A stretch of DNA of 64,000 nt, taken from the NCBI GenBank assembly GCA_947579605.1, contig OX388321.1, forward strand, positions 22,683,614 through 22,747,613, given 5' to 3'. The notes below the pieces were generated by a model. It did no database searches. It was not told the origin of the DNA and saw nothing but the letters and a program-made list of their open reading frames with translations. Every line of letters begins with the position of its first letter. Position 1 is the stretch's first letter. The position numbers were made by a program, and so were the translations under genes. This DNA is from Athripsodes cinereus (Eukaryota; Arthropoda; Insecta; Trichoptera; Leptoceridae). Positions 30,378 to 40,883 of this stretch are shown one piece after another.

Positions 30378-30512
30378 GGTTAGTTGGAAGATATTGCGCT
30401 TCAGCGATAAACTCGTCCATTGCACAAAATTATGTATTCAATTGTAATGTTGTCATGTTCTTTTTTTATTCTTTGTGTACTAATTTTGTGCAATAAAGAT
30501 TATTATTATTAC
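30378..30512 (+). mobile_element. LINE 3'-end remnant (tail only)
   Basis: GGGTTAGTTGGAAGATATTG, CAGCGATAAACTCGTCC, ATTGCACAAAATTATG, AATTTTGTGCAATAAAG and an ATT tail form the cleanest copy of this 3'UTR type. Confidence 0.7.
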
Positions 30513-30528
30513 TTATTAATCGAGAAAT

Positions 30529-30672
30529 AAAATGGGATTATTTAGTTTTTAACGTACGTTAGAAAAGTGACTCGAGTTTTAACAAATACCTAATGTCAAT
30601 TGAAAAAGATATTGCACGACGAATTGAGTCACTTTAATAAATTACGTGTAAAACCAAATAATCACATTTTGG
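30529..30672. mobile_element. Short fold-back MITE
   Basis: Arm 30529-30575 (ATGGGATTATTTAGTTTTTA, then AAAGTGACTCGAG) pairs with arm 30620-30672 (AATTGAGTCACTTTAATAAA, then CCAAATAATCACATTTT). It is about 144 bp in total, non-coding, next to a LINE tail. Confidence 0.65.
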
Positions 30673-30702
30673 TTTAAGACCTACCTACATTGTTAGCCAT
30701 AT

Positions 30703-31020
30703 TTTTGAACCACTCTAGATTAATTATTCCAAATTGATCACACTCACCGAGAGTCAAACTTTTTGAATGGGTATTAACTAGGCAGGTAGGTATGTTGTAT
30801 ATGGTACACATACATACATATGTGAACTTCCTTAGGAATGCATTAAACAGAGTTTCGATGATATATGAAATGACATTGAGTTAAACTACACGTACAACTT
30901 TCAAAAATTTCAAATCAAGTGATAAGCACGACACAGAGGAATTGGGTATGTTACCTAAGTTTAAAGAGTACTCTTAACCAAGCTTTAAGTCGATTCATGA
31001 GCATCGAAACTCTGTAAAAT
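30703..31020. repeat. Dispersed fold-back repeat R4, copy 1
   Basis: It shares TATTAACTAGGCAGGTAGG, ACATACATATGTGAACTTCC and ACAGAGTTTCGATG with 49484-49810. Inside, CAGAGTTTCGATG is matched in inverted orientation by CATCGAAACTCTG at about 31000-31015. It is non-coding. Confidence 0.6.
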
Positions 31021-31825
31021 ATAAAACCTCAAATATTTTCATTTCTTACCGATAATTTTACGCAAGACTGCTGGTTTCAAAAGCTAGTATGGAGTGCTAT
31101 TAATAGGTAAAGTAAATGCGTGCTTAATACTCACAAAGGCTTTGCTTGTTCTATCAAGTGGTACTGTGTGTAGGTTCTATTTATTTTAGTTTGAGGGCCA
31201 TTTTACACGTTTTTTGAAATCTTTTTTAATAAATTATTTCAAATTCTTAGAATTTAATTGAGACATTCACGTGGAGTCTATGGATTTCCTGCAACACTCA
31301 TTGAATAATTATTTCACTTTTGTCATAAAGCTCCCAGTTTTTCGTAAAATATACTTATTCCGAAAACATTACCTATAAAGAAAGAATATAATTTCCATCT
31401 TGTTTTTCATTTATTTATTTATGTACAACACTCAACTCACTGAAATTTGAGTAATAATGCACACAATAATAGATATACCGTGATGCCAAAGAAAGACTTC
31501 AGTATCTTAAGTTCATTTTGTATGCATTTTGAGTCACCAATACATTGTTGAAATATCTTTATCTTTTATTTTTCTCGGATATTTCAGGAGTCCAAGGACT
31601 CCTATTTATCCGTTTAGGTGAAAGATTTATTAATATTTGGACTCTCTTTAGTCTAATACCACTATGCCTGTGTTGGCATCTCCGATCCTACATTTTTGTA
31701 CATTTTTTCACTTATTTATTTTATTATAGGTACCTACCTATAAACACTTTATTTTTTTACAAAATAAAAAAATTGACCGTGGAGTATCCGGTTAAGAATT
31801 GGTCTTCCACTCTTTTCCGGTAGTT
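31021..31825. other. Unassigned stretch with hairpin motif
   Basis: At 31577-31611 GGATATTTCAGGAGTCC faces GACTCCTATTTATCC with loop AAG. This is the motif seen at 5762-5800 and 54890-54924. There is no gene. Confidence 0.45.
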
Positions 31826-32045
31826 ATTAAGTGTCCTGTAAAAGGTAGAATCGAAGGAAGAAGAAGCAGAGGCCGAATACCGACAAGATGGTCAGATCAT
31901 GTGAGAGATGCTGCAGGGGGTACTATGTGTGAGGCGTTTAGGCAGGCGGAGGACAGGGCACGGTGGAGAAGCTTGTCGCTTGGTTGGGGTCATGGTGGTC
32001 ACGATCCTCAGCATTGAGGGACCGACTTAGAAGAAGAAGAAGAAA
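31826..32045 (+). mobile_element. LINE C-terminus ending GGHDPQH (LF relative)
   Basis: The frame reads CPVKGRIEGRRSRGRIPTRW, SDHVRDAAGGTMCEAFRQAE, DRARWRSLSLGWGHGGHDPQ and H, then a stop and a (GAA)n tail. GRIEGRRSRGR.PTRW and a terminal HDPQH are typical of an abundant insect LINE. The open frame is about 62 codons, 5'-truncated. Confidence 0.8.
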
Positions 32046-32213
32046 AGGGTAAAATTAAATAAAAAATTAAAAACATTTTATAATATGACGGAGAGGACGG
32101 CATGCAAGTTTGTTAAATAATAATATCAAAATTTCTCAAAATAACTGACGTTTGATCACTTATTTATTACTGATTATATTTCTTTCCTTATAAGAGAAAA
32201 GGACACACATCTT

Positions 32214-32462
32214 CTTCTCAAAGTGCCATGTCAGGTCCCCCCAACGATGGCTATCACCTTGGCGTAGGCCTCTCTGTCCTGTGCCAGCCGGAACAGCTCT
32301 TCCACCCTCCGAACTCCGGTCCACTCTCGGATATTTCTCAGCCAGGACATCTGCCGCCTTCTTACACCACGACTACCCTCAATTTTTCCCTACAAAATGG
32401 GTTGGAGTAAACTATACTTCTCATTTCGAATTACGTGTCCCAAATATGCCATCTTCCTCAAA
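32214..32462 (-). mobile_element. LINE group LF, 3' part (inverted relative to 32470)
   Basis: The minus strand reads LRKMAYLGHVIRNEKYSLLQ, GSRGVRRRQMSWLRNIREW, TGVRRVEELFRLAQDREAYA and KVIAIVGGT, then a stop and a GAAGAAGA tail, with one disruption at KIE. The 5' part of the same kind of element lies in opposite orientation directly to the right. Confidence 0.8.
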
Positions 32463-32469
32463 GCGAACA

Positions 32470-32650
32470 CAATGAACCGAATAGAGGCATTTGAGATGTG
32501 GCTTCATCGCAGAATGTTGCGCATCCCATGGACTGATTTGGTTACCAATAATAAGGTGTTGCGGAGGGTTAGAACAGATATAGAGATGTTATCCAATATA
32601 AAGATGAGAAAGATGGCATATTTGGGACACACAAACTATTTGAAAACATA
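32470..32650 (+). mobile_element. LINE group LF, 5' part in opposite orientation
   Basis: The frame reads MNRIEAFEMWLHRRMLRIPW, TDLVTNNKVLRRVRTDIEML and SNIKMRKMAYLGHTNYLKT. In an intact LF element KMAYLGH joins this part to the one found at 32214-32462, and both halves contain KMAYLGH. This is therefore an inversion or twin-priming-like product. Confidence 0.8.
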
Positions 32651-33871
32651 AATTTGTACTGGGCCATGCGTAAAGCAAAATTAGTAGCTACATAAACACT
32701 AATAATACCAGTATTCACAAGGGAACTTAATGACTTGCACGAAGGTAAGTTTTAAAAATAATGTCATTATAACAATAATAATATTATCCTTCCCTAAGTA
32801 GGTAGGTATATGTAAGTATTTAGCGTGATGCCTTTTCATGTTTTTCTTACTATGGTTAACAACAAACAAGATCATTTTAGAATTATAATTGTTATTGGAA
32901 AACCATTAGGGTCAAACAAATGATATGTAATAACGTCTGCTAAGTATCCACATTGCCTAATTACGTACTTTAGACTGTTAAAAAATATATATTCTAACAC
33001 ATTGCGGTGTTTCTAAAGTAGGAAAACCACAAGCAGATAATTAGGTTGGTAGGTACGAATGTCCGTAAGCTTTTCGTGTGAACTTAATTTGTTAGAGGTC
33101 CTAGCGAATTGTTTACTTATATACATATTATGTTTATAGAAAATAAAATATGTAATAAGTGCCTACTTCTGGAGTCATTGAATTTTAATAGTCCTGTTTG
33201 TTTTCTGTAATATTTGAGTGTTCTGTAAAAAACAGGTATCAGCAAAAAAATTATCAATAGATCCACCGCGTGAGCCTCTCGCGTTTATATCAGTAATTTT
33301 TCACACCACAGTTTGGAGTGTCTACCACAAAACACTTATTGAATATTAATAAATAGGAATCAACCCAACAATTATTTTTTTTGAAATCAAGTCAATCAAT
33401 GAAATGAAATCAAAATTATTTTATAATAAAAGACAAAATTTCTATATTGATATGTTGTTTACACAATGTCAAAGAAGAATAATTGAAAATTTCTTATTTT
33501 AATTGACTCGGGAAATGTCGTGTAGAATAGTACATGTAATTTATTTTTCATTATTTGTAATTTACAATGTTTTCTAAAAACTTGTTATTTTATTGTTTCA
33601 GATTACAACGTTCTGTGGTTACCTGCACAAAAAGGATTTTGATGAATAAATAAATAAATTTACCAAATTCCGAGAATCGTCACAGTTAATTTCACCGAAA
33701 AATAAACAAAACTGAAGAAGAGGAAGCAGCTTCACGAATTTAAATTTTATTATAGGCAAGTTATATTATTGTGATATTTTTAACACATTTTAATTATCTC
33801 ATTCAAGTAACTTATTTTTCTACTTCTTATTTGTTTACTGGCAAATTATAGTGATCGCATAAAGTAGGTAT
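32651..33871. other. Long unassigned AT-rich stretch
   Basis: Near 33600-33660 CTGCACAAAAAGGATTTTGA followed by an AATAAATAAATAAA run looks like a LINE 3' tail. No gene was seen. Confidence 0.4.
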
Positions 33872-34415
33872 AGTATCTATCTATCTATCTATTCCGTGAC
33901 GCCCGTATCCCAAGTGGGGTAGGCAGAGAGAACGGATCGCCAATTAGATTGGTCCTTACATACTTCTTTCGCTTCCTCTACAGTCATACAATTTTTCATG
34001 CACGCACGTCGATTTCTCTTACTCAAAACACGGCCGTCCTTGAGTATTTGATCTACATGTTCAAGCCATGTAGTTCTCGGACGCCCGCGCTTCCTCACAC
34101 CCCTCCTTTCAGCCAAGTATATCCTCTTTGTCATTCTTTCCTCTTCCATTCGTTCCACATGACCAAACCATCTCAATTTATTCACACGCATTTTATCTAC
34201 AACACTCCTTTTGCATCCACTCATTCTTCTAATATCCTCATTCCTCACTCTATCACGCAACGTTTTACCAGCCATCCTCTTCAGCGATCTCATCTCCACA
34301 GCATTTATTCCACTTTCGTCTTTCTTCAACCATGTCCACGTTTCGCTTGCATACATAAGTGTCGGTACCAAGATCGTATTGTGCACTAGCAATTTTGCCA
34401 TGTTCGACACATTGT
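33872..34415 (-). mobile_element. LINE group LA C-terminus, longest open copy (173 codons)
   Basis: The minus strand reads MSNMAKLLVHNTILVPTLMY, ASETWTWLKKDESGINAVEM, RMAGKTLRDRVRNEDIRRMS, NKLRWFGHVERMEEERMTKR, AERRGVRKRGRPRTTWLEHV, DQILKDGRVLSKRNRRACMK, TVEEAKEVCKDQSNWRSVL and SAYPTWDT. It ends near a (TCTA)n tail at 33872-33892. It is the part of a non-LTR retrotransposon polyprotein downstream of the RT palm. RT catalytic motifs and endonuclease are absent. The initial Met lies only four bases from the breakpoint shared with 10612-11159 and need not be a real start. Confidence 0.88.
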
Positions 34416-34759
34416 AATTGGTTTAGTATAGGGAAAATTTTTATGCATAATATTTCTATTATTGATGGAAATATATGATAAGGTACAACTTTCTAGTGTA
34501 TCACACACATCGGAAAATGTGTGAAAAAATCTGTAAATATGAGATGCAATTTTTCAATTTAATGACGTTTTTTTTTATAAATGTTTTCAAATTTTCAATG
34601 GTGTTGACCTGATCCACATTCTTACTATCATTCTTACATCTCAATATTTGTATGATAAGCAAAGACATCGTAGATCTAATTCGATAATTTCAAATATATC
34701 AACTTTAATTGAAATGTAAATCGAAATTTGATTAGAAATGAAAAGAGAAATAAAATTCT

Positions 34760-34883
34760 TTTCCGTAATTTTTCGAGCGTCCTGTAAAAAGCAAGTGGTT
34801 GGAAAATAAAAAATAAACAAAATTTGTATCTCAAATTCAGCGATGAGGTTTGCCACCCATCATGAATGTCTTAATCTTTTGTT
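34760..34883 (-). repeat. Repeat A copy, cut by the LTR-like block
   Basis: TTCGAGCGTCCTGTAAAAAG, TCAGCGATGAGGTTTGCCAC and ATGAATGTCTTAATC are repeat A in reverse orientation. It stops abruptly at GTTG, where the 235-bp block begins. Confidence 0.65.
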
Positions 34884-35118
34884 GACCTTAAGATAATGAT
34901 AAGCGAAATCCGCGAGTCGCTATTCGTTGATTAGATAATTGTTACCTTATCAGGTCAGGCCCGCGGATTGTAGGTCGATGAACATCCGGGGGACCTCACT
35001 CTTTCGCCTGCCACTGGACGATCTACATCGCGCCAACCTCGCGCTTCGTGTTGCTTGCATATTCAACCCACACGTGAGTTAAAATCACATAATTAGTGTA
35101 AAATCAAATATATTTAAC
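34884..35118 (+). repeat. LTR-like block, copy 1 (235 bp)
   Basis: By eye it is identical over its full length to 37483-37717: GACCTTAAGATAATGATAAG at the start, CAGGTCAGGCCCGCGGATTG inside, CACACGTGAGTTAAAATCAC near the end. The 39 bp that precede copy 2 (TGTAGCGCAGCTACA...) are missing here, so it looks like a 5' LTR that lost its beginning. Downstream, only TTAATAATTGT remains in common. Confidence 0.8.
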
Positions 35119-37443
35119 CAACTCTTTAAGAATTAATAATTGTTTATAGCAGCATAACAAAATTTCACAAACTTTGTTTACATAATTCTAACTTTAAAGC
35201 GATAAATATCTGTATTAAATATAACTTATTATTTTATATCACCATTTATCTATCTAGTTTCAATAATCATCCTTTTCAGCTTGCGATAATGGTGACCCAG
35301 CGTTAGTTTGTAAAGTAGAATCATTTGTTCTAATTTTTGTATTAAATAGAGAATTTCAATCATTTCTATATTGTTAAAATACAGCACGTAAAATCTTTTT
35401 AAATTGGTATGTGAAAATTAGTATTGTCCCGATGGGTTGGTAGGCAAGCAAACACCGCCGCGAAGTAGTTTCATTAAATAATAATAATAAGTCGTAATAG
35501 TCAATATACATTGTAATCGTAGTAAATAGTACGTACATACATAATATAAGCATAATAATTTCTTTCTAGAGCGGTGAGAATTAAAATTCGGTAATACCAA
35601 CAAAAGTACAACGATAGTACGCCTAAATGACGACAGGCGGCGCGGCGATCTCCAGTGGTTGGCGAATAGGTCAAAAGAAAAAAATAACGGGCAACACTAA
35701 ATTTAGCCGACTTTGTCTCTGGACTAGAATAACTGACAGTTGAACTACGTGATAACGTGACACATCTCTCTAGTAAATAATATTAGTTTATATCATAATA
35801 ATTACTAAATTTTAATGTAAATGTATTGTGGCGTGTATTGTAATTAGTTTACAGCGTAACAAAAACAAATTCAGACATCGATGAAGCGAGCAGGGCGAGC
35901 GAAGCATCAAACAGGCAAAGAAATGACACACTGCAAAAGATGACAACCTGCACACATGACAGTTATATCTCCGGTCTGGCGAGATTTGTGCCAGCCACAG
36001 CATAGTATCCTGAGACTTAAGGCATAGTTACACAATTTTGGCAATAATAAACATCACCGACAGGTAAGCATGCCCTTGCTATCCCATGATCATCATGCGT
36101 AAGGTTTGTACGAATCGAGGTGGACGTCATCCAACAGGCAAGCTGGTTTAGCCATGCCCCTGTATCCTGTGAACGACACGGGTAGGATTGGTACAACCGA
36201 GGTGGCCGTCACCGGCAAGAAAAGGTATGCCCCTGTTACTCGTGAACGACACGAGCTAGGTGCGGATAACCTAGGGGATCGTCAACCACGCGACAACAGA
36301 AGACTGTTCAAGTGGATCATACCAAAATAAAAACAAACATATTTTTGAGTTTTTACAGATACTATTGTGCCTCAGGAAAACAATAACTCAACGCAGGAGA
36401 GTGCAGAACAATCAGCCAATCGCAGAGAAATCAACAATCAGCCAATCACAGAGAGATCAGTCATCAACAAGTCCAGAGTCCTCAGACAACAGAGCAAGCC
36501 TCCACATCCTCAAGTGGTACAAGAGTGACTACCAGGAGTGCGAGAAAACTTCAATTCATGATGAAATATCAAGCTGGATAATATCAAACACATAAGATGC
36601 GTAATTACATAATTTTTTGTCGTAGAAATTTCATAGCTCAATATAAAAAAGTTTTATACATTATGTATATACATATTATTTGGACATTGCTAATGAATGT
36701 ATTAAGATATACATCACAGTCAATTTTGACAAAACATAATCAATTTATTCATTGTTTCAATATTTATTTATTACTTTGATGGCTTACATATAAATTTTCA
36801 TAGTTGCTCTTTAACAAATAGATACATAAATAGAATCTTATCACAAGCATAATAATATTATGTTATTCATATAATAACCTTATAATTATAGCTTGTAAGA
36901 TGCATAATTTCATATTTTTATATATTAAAGTGTGTACATACACAGCGATTGTACATTTTCCTATAGACAAGTGATGATGTCATAGGAAAATGCAATCAAA
37001 TATTAGCTTACATGTTATAAAAGAAAATTGCAATCTCTAGTCATTAGGCTCTATACAATTTAAGTTTTTAAAAAAAAATATTTCATAGTCTGATAAGACA
37101 TTTTTTAAAAAAAAAAAATATTTCATATTCATATAAAGCATTGTAAATTCATTCATCGAGCCATAGCATCATTTAGTTAGGTAGAGCTGAATAATAGCAG
37201 CACACTAATTTGATCTTGGTTTTCAGGTTACACGGAGCCCTTAAGTGATGAGAGATGAGTCACGGGGTTGTGTCAACTAGAGATGAGAGCTTCAGAAAAA
37301 ATTTTTTTCAAATATATAATATAGAACTAACAACATAGAATATAGATTTTATTGTAAGGGTGGATATGCAAGCAATACGCGAGAAATGAGGATATCTTGG
37401 GAATGAGGCTGAACCTTCATTCTTAACAGAAGGAGGGAAGGTA
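35119..37443 (+). mobile_element. Internal region of a putative non-autonomous LTR element
   Basis: It lies between the two identical blocks. GGTGACCCAGCGTTAG near 35290-35305 resembles a post-LTR primer-binding region, but the priming tRNA is not identified. Around 36060-36250 a motif with CCTGTGAACGACACG and GTGGCCGTCACC is repeated imperfectly. A hairpin (CATTTTCCTAT / ATAGGAAAATG) lies at about 36955-36993. GAAGGAGGGAAGG at 37430-37442 is a polypurine tract before TGTAGCGC. No gag, protease, RT or integrase motif is seen. Confidence 0.5.
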
Positions 37444-37717
37444 TGTAGCGCAGCTACATTTCTATGGTCCCGGGTGTGCATCGACCTTAAGATAATGATA
37501 AGCGAAATCCGCGAGTCGCTATTCGTTGATTAGATAATTGTTACCTTATCAGGTCAGGCCCGCGGATTGTAGGTCGATGAACATCCGGGGGACCTCACTC
37601 TTTCGCCTGCCACTGGACGATCTACATCGCGCCAACCTCGCGCTTCGTGTTGCTTGCATATTCAACCCACACGTGAGTTAAAATCACATAATTAGTGTAA
37701 AATCAAATATATTTAAC
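37444..37717 (+). repeat. Putative 3' LTR (5' part), with block copy 2
   Basis: It starts TGTAGCGCAGCTACATTTC directly after the polypurine tract, as LTRs start with TG. From 37483 it is identical to 34884-35118. The 3' boundary of the LTR could not be found because sequence after 37717 no longer matches copy 1 well. Confidence 0.6.
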
Positions 37718-38057
37718 TAACCCGTAGGGATTTAATAATTGTCTTAGTCAAAAGTAAATTCAATAAATCTATTTTATACTTCTAACTAGAAGATAACATC
37801 TTTCATTTAATTCATTTTTCTTATTCACTTTACAAATTTGAACATAGCAAATATTACTTATTAAATGTAAGTAATTAATTTATTTATATCGCCAGGTGAG
37901 ATGTTTATTCATATTCCTTCATAGGAGTCACATACATCTTAATTTAAATAATTCATTTTAATATTTCATACAATTAAACCAATATCATTTAGGGCGATAG
38001 CATAAAAGAACAGCTTGCACGTTTATTACATGATACTGATACCCAAAATAATAACAA

Positions 38058-38130
38058 CAAAGTACCCATAATACAAGATACATATCTTAGTTTGGGACTA
38101 GCTCGGTCTGTGTGAATTGTCTATACGTGT
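38058..38130 (+). mobile_element. SINE S1, 3' end only
   Basis: AGTACCCATAATACAAGATA, TAGTTTGGGACTAGCTCGG and TGTGTGAATTGTCTATACG match the S1 body. Confidence 0.75.
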
Positions 38131-38714
38131 TATGTTATGATCTACTGGCTACCCCACTGGTGACATATACCGTGATCGTATAGTAGTCATATAAATTATG
38201 TAGATCAAAAATATCTTTACAAAATACTTCTTCAATATAATAATCAGTCGAAAGAGAAAAATACAAAAAAAAACAATGAAGATACTTTTTATATGTACCT
38301 ATGTGGGTGTTATCAATTGTCTTTAAAGTTAGTATATAGTACGTCATAATATGTTGTATTTTGTTTCGAAACCATGTAGTCACACGTGACCTGAATGTCT
38401 GATAAACCTGAAACAATACTCCACCTCCCCCTTAAGCCTCAATTTGCTAACGTAAGTTGTATTATGTTGAAACGCTATGACGTGCAAGTTTTTTTATTAT
38501 TTTTTTAGTTTAAGTTTTTTACAAACTCAAAAATTAATCAATTGATATTATAATGTAATTTTGAATGTGTTTTCTTTACCTTTCATTGATTATAAACAAT
38601 TAAATTAAGAAATACATTTATATTTGATACCATCAGTAAACAGTGGGCAAGTTTAATGCAATACCGTATGTAATATCTTCCATTTTAATATTTTTCAAAT
38701 ATTTTTGTTTTGTT

Positions 38715-38890
38715 CTTACATAGGTCTCCCATGTTTTTTTTTGTATAAAGCTGGCGTTTGTGAAAAATCACAAATAAAATATCTTATAAATTCTATTCAG
38801 CGATACGGCATGCCACCCTTATTGAATTTTTTAATTTTATACTGGCATGGAGACGTCAACTTGCATAAATGTAGAACGCCTAACCGACTT
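38715..38890 (-). repeat. Repeat A, degenerate copy
   Basis: AAGCTGGCGTTTGTGAAAAA, TTCAGCGATACGGCATGCC and TGGCATGGAGACG follow the reverse-strand repeat A order. Confidence 0.5.
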
Positions 38891-39006
38891 TATTTCTAAA
38901 TTTAAATGATATTCAAGGTTTTTAAATTACTTTCCAAAAATATCATTTCAATATCCATTGATCGGAATTAATACCAATTTAATTAAAATTATTTTATTGC
39001 GTTATT

Positions 39007-39413
39007 GCACACCATGATATAAATTAAATTTAGACTCTTTGAAACCGGTTAAGTATTGCTATAATTCAAAAATATTTCATAATCATATTAAGTACACACC
39101 ACGATAGTAATTAAATTCAGAATTAATGTCACCTATTAGGTAAGTACCTATTGCCTAAATTTAAAATAATTTAAAAATAATATAACACACTACATAATAT
39201 ATAATATTAATTGAATTAAAACTTTATCTCATCTGTTAAGTATTGCTTTAACTATTTTTTATTAAATCTTTTTAAAAACCGTGATATTAATTTAATTAGG
39301 ACTCTTTGAAACCGGTTAAGAATTTTTATAATTTCAAATTATTTTAAATAAATATTACACAGGATGAAATTTATAAAATTTAGACTCTGTGAAACCGGTT
39401 AAGTATTGCTAAA
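39007..39413. repeat. Degenerate tandem repeat, unit about 75-100 bp, five units
   Basis: GAAACCGGTTAAGTATTGCT occurs at 39041 and 39391, with the variant GAAACCGGTTAAGAATT at 39308 and eroded versions near 39130 and 39231. Each is preceded by an AATTAAATTTAGACTC-like stretch and followed by an A/T-rich TATTTCA stretch. It is non-coding. Confidence 0.7.
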
Positions 39414-40339
39414 CGAGAATAAGACAGTATAATATTTAACTGTTTACGTAAGACAGAATTTTATCGCGCTTGACAAGTAGATCTTAACCTAGTAATCTCC
39501 CGCAGTTTATCATGGAGAAGGGGGGACTTTTAAAAAATGGGATCCTTTCCGTTTACTTATAGTAGATCAAGACATGGGCGTATCTATGATTTTCTCTCAG
39601 AGGGGCATCACCTTAACACATTTTGCAGTGTGAACCTATTTTTTTTAGTCATAATTAGAAATAGTATTCATATAAGAGTATGCCCCGCTCATATAGGATG
39701 TGATTTGTAACACATCCTTTAATAATGAGTATGCTACACAGACCACACAATGCACTTGCCAATCACAGCGATGCTACTAGGTTACTAATACAATCACGTG
39801 TTCTGTAAAACACGTTACCTTGACTGTATGCGTAGCGGTGCGAAGGGCACTTAAAAAAAAATCAAGTAAAGCAAGGTTTAATAATTTTATTTATACGAAA
39901 AATTTTTACCCCCTCCCTGTCGTCAAAGTTTCAATTTGGCATACGAATTCGAAATACATATTTCAAAATGTTCCTCGTTTTTGTTAAACAATTTGAAAAC
40001 CTCCTTAAATTTAGTCTGACTTCTTCAGAAAGACAGCTTCCCATTTCGATACCAATTTTCCCATACTAAAATTCTAATCTTATCTAATCAAAGAAGGGAG
40101 GGTTGCCTCTGCTTTTGCCCCCCTGGATACGCTTATGAATAATATTATTATGTAACTAGTCTTAAGCCCGGAAGTTTTAAACATCAATGTTGTTTGTATT
40201 GTAAAAAAGTTTAAGAGATGTTATATATATGTAAATTGTAAAATTATATTATTGTTTTGGAGTTTTCACTCCTGCGACTTTGTCGTAACTTCCACCATTT
40301 TATTCGGAGATTGTACAAAGATTAAAATAGCAAAGATCA
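39414..40339. other. Unassigned stretch
   Basis: GGGCGTATCTATGA near 39577 and GGATACGCTTATGAAT near 40124-40139 are roughly inverted, possibly the worn ends of a 560-bp element, but too weak to call. There is no gene. Confidence 0.35.
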
Positions 40340-40480
40340 CGTTAATATGGTTTGAACATTTAAATAGGAGAGAATGCATGACGAATTGTAAGAAAGTGAC
40401 GGAAGCAAAAAATCTATGCAATGATAGGAGTAGTTTGGCAAGTTTCGTTCGATCCTTTCTGCGTAGCTTTTTTTTGATTT
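40340..40480 (+). mobile_element. LINE group LA, degenerate end
   Basis: TTATATGGTTTGAACATTTA-type start, AGAGAATGCATGACGAATTG, AAGAAAGTGACGGAAGC and CGATCCTTTCTGCGTAGC match the LA codons for CMTNC, VTEA and SFLR. It is closest to the 25424 subgroup. Confidence 0.65.
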
Positions 40481-40837
40481 TTCAATAATCACGCCGAGCA
40501 GATCCTCATCTTTTCCTCTTTTCCCTCCCTATTCTTACTATATGTGTGCTTTTTTAATTTATATATTACATTTACCTATAGTTTTTTTTTAAGAATCTTA
40601 TCTTGTGTTTGTCTTTATATCTATGTATGTATATTTTTTTTATTTATATCTAGTTTCTATTTTTTTCCGGGTTGGCTGAAAGAAATAGCATATGCGAAAA
40701 ACCCGCATCTTGATTCTCTCAGAAGAAATGTAGATACTTATATACTGCATATAATTTGGATGCCAGTAAAGTTTTATTTATTTATTTATTTACCTCGTAG
40801 TAAGGATAGTGTCATGGTGATGTATGTATATGTATAT

Positions 40838-40883
40838 TGGATGATTTATTCGGCGCCGTTTAATGGAGCATCCATCTCAAGGG
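40838..40883 (-). mobile_element. LINE group LH, extreme 3' end only
   Basis: On the minus strand it is CCCTTGAGATGGATGCTCC then ATTAAACGGCGCCGAATAAA and TCATCC, followed by a (TACATA)n tail. This is a 46-bp severely 5'-truncated insertion. Confidence 0.75.

Noticed and set aside
33949..34389. 146-codon plus-strand open frame
   Set aside because: It is the antisense shadow of the LA LINE C-terminus, whose minus-strand reading has conserved motifs shared by other copies.
35600..36330. Host gene exons in the GC-richer stretch
   Set aside because: AGGTAAGC near 36062 resembles a donor, but no coding frame leads to it and the stretch lies between the two LTR-like blocks.
39007..39413. CRISPR-like array
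   Set aside because: Units are long, unevenly spaced and decayed, there are no distinct spacers, and the context is eukaryotic repeat DNA.
39575..40139. 560-bp TIR element
   Set aside because: Only a short worn GGCGTATC-type inverted match at the ends was seen, insufficient against chance.
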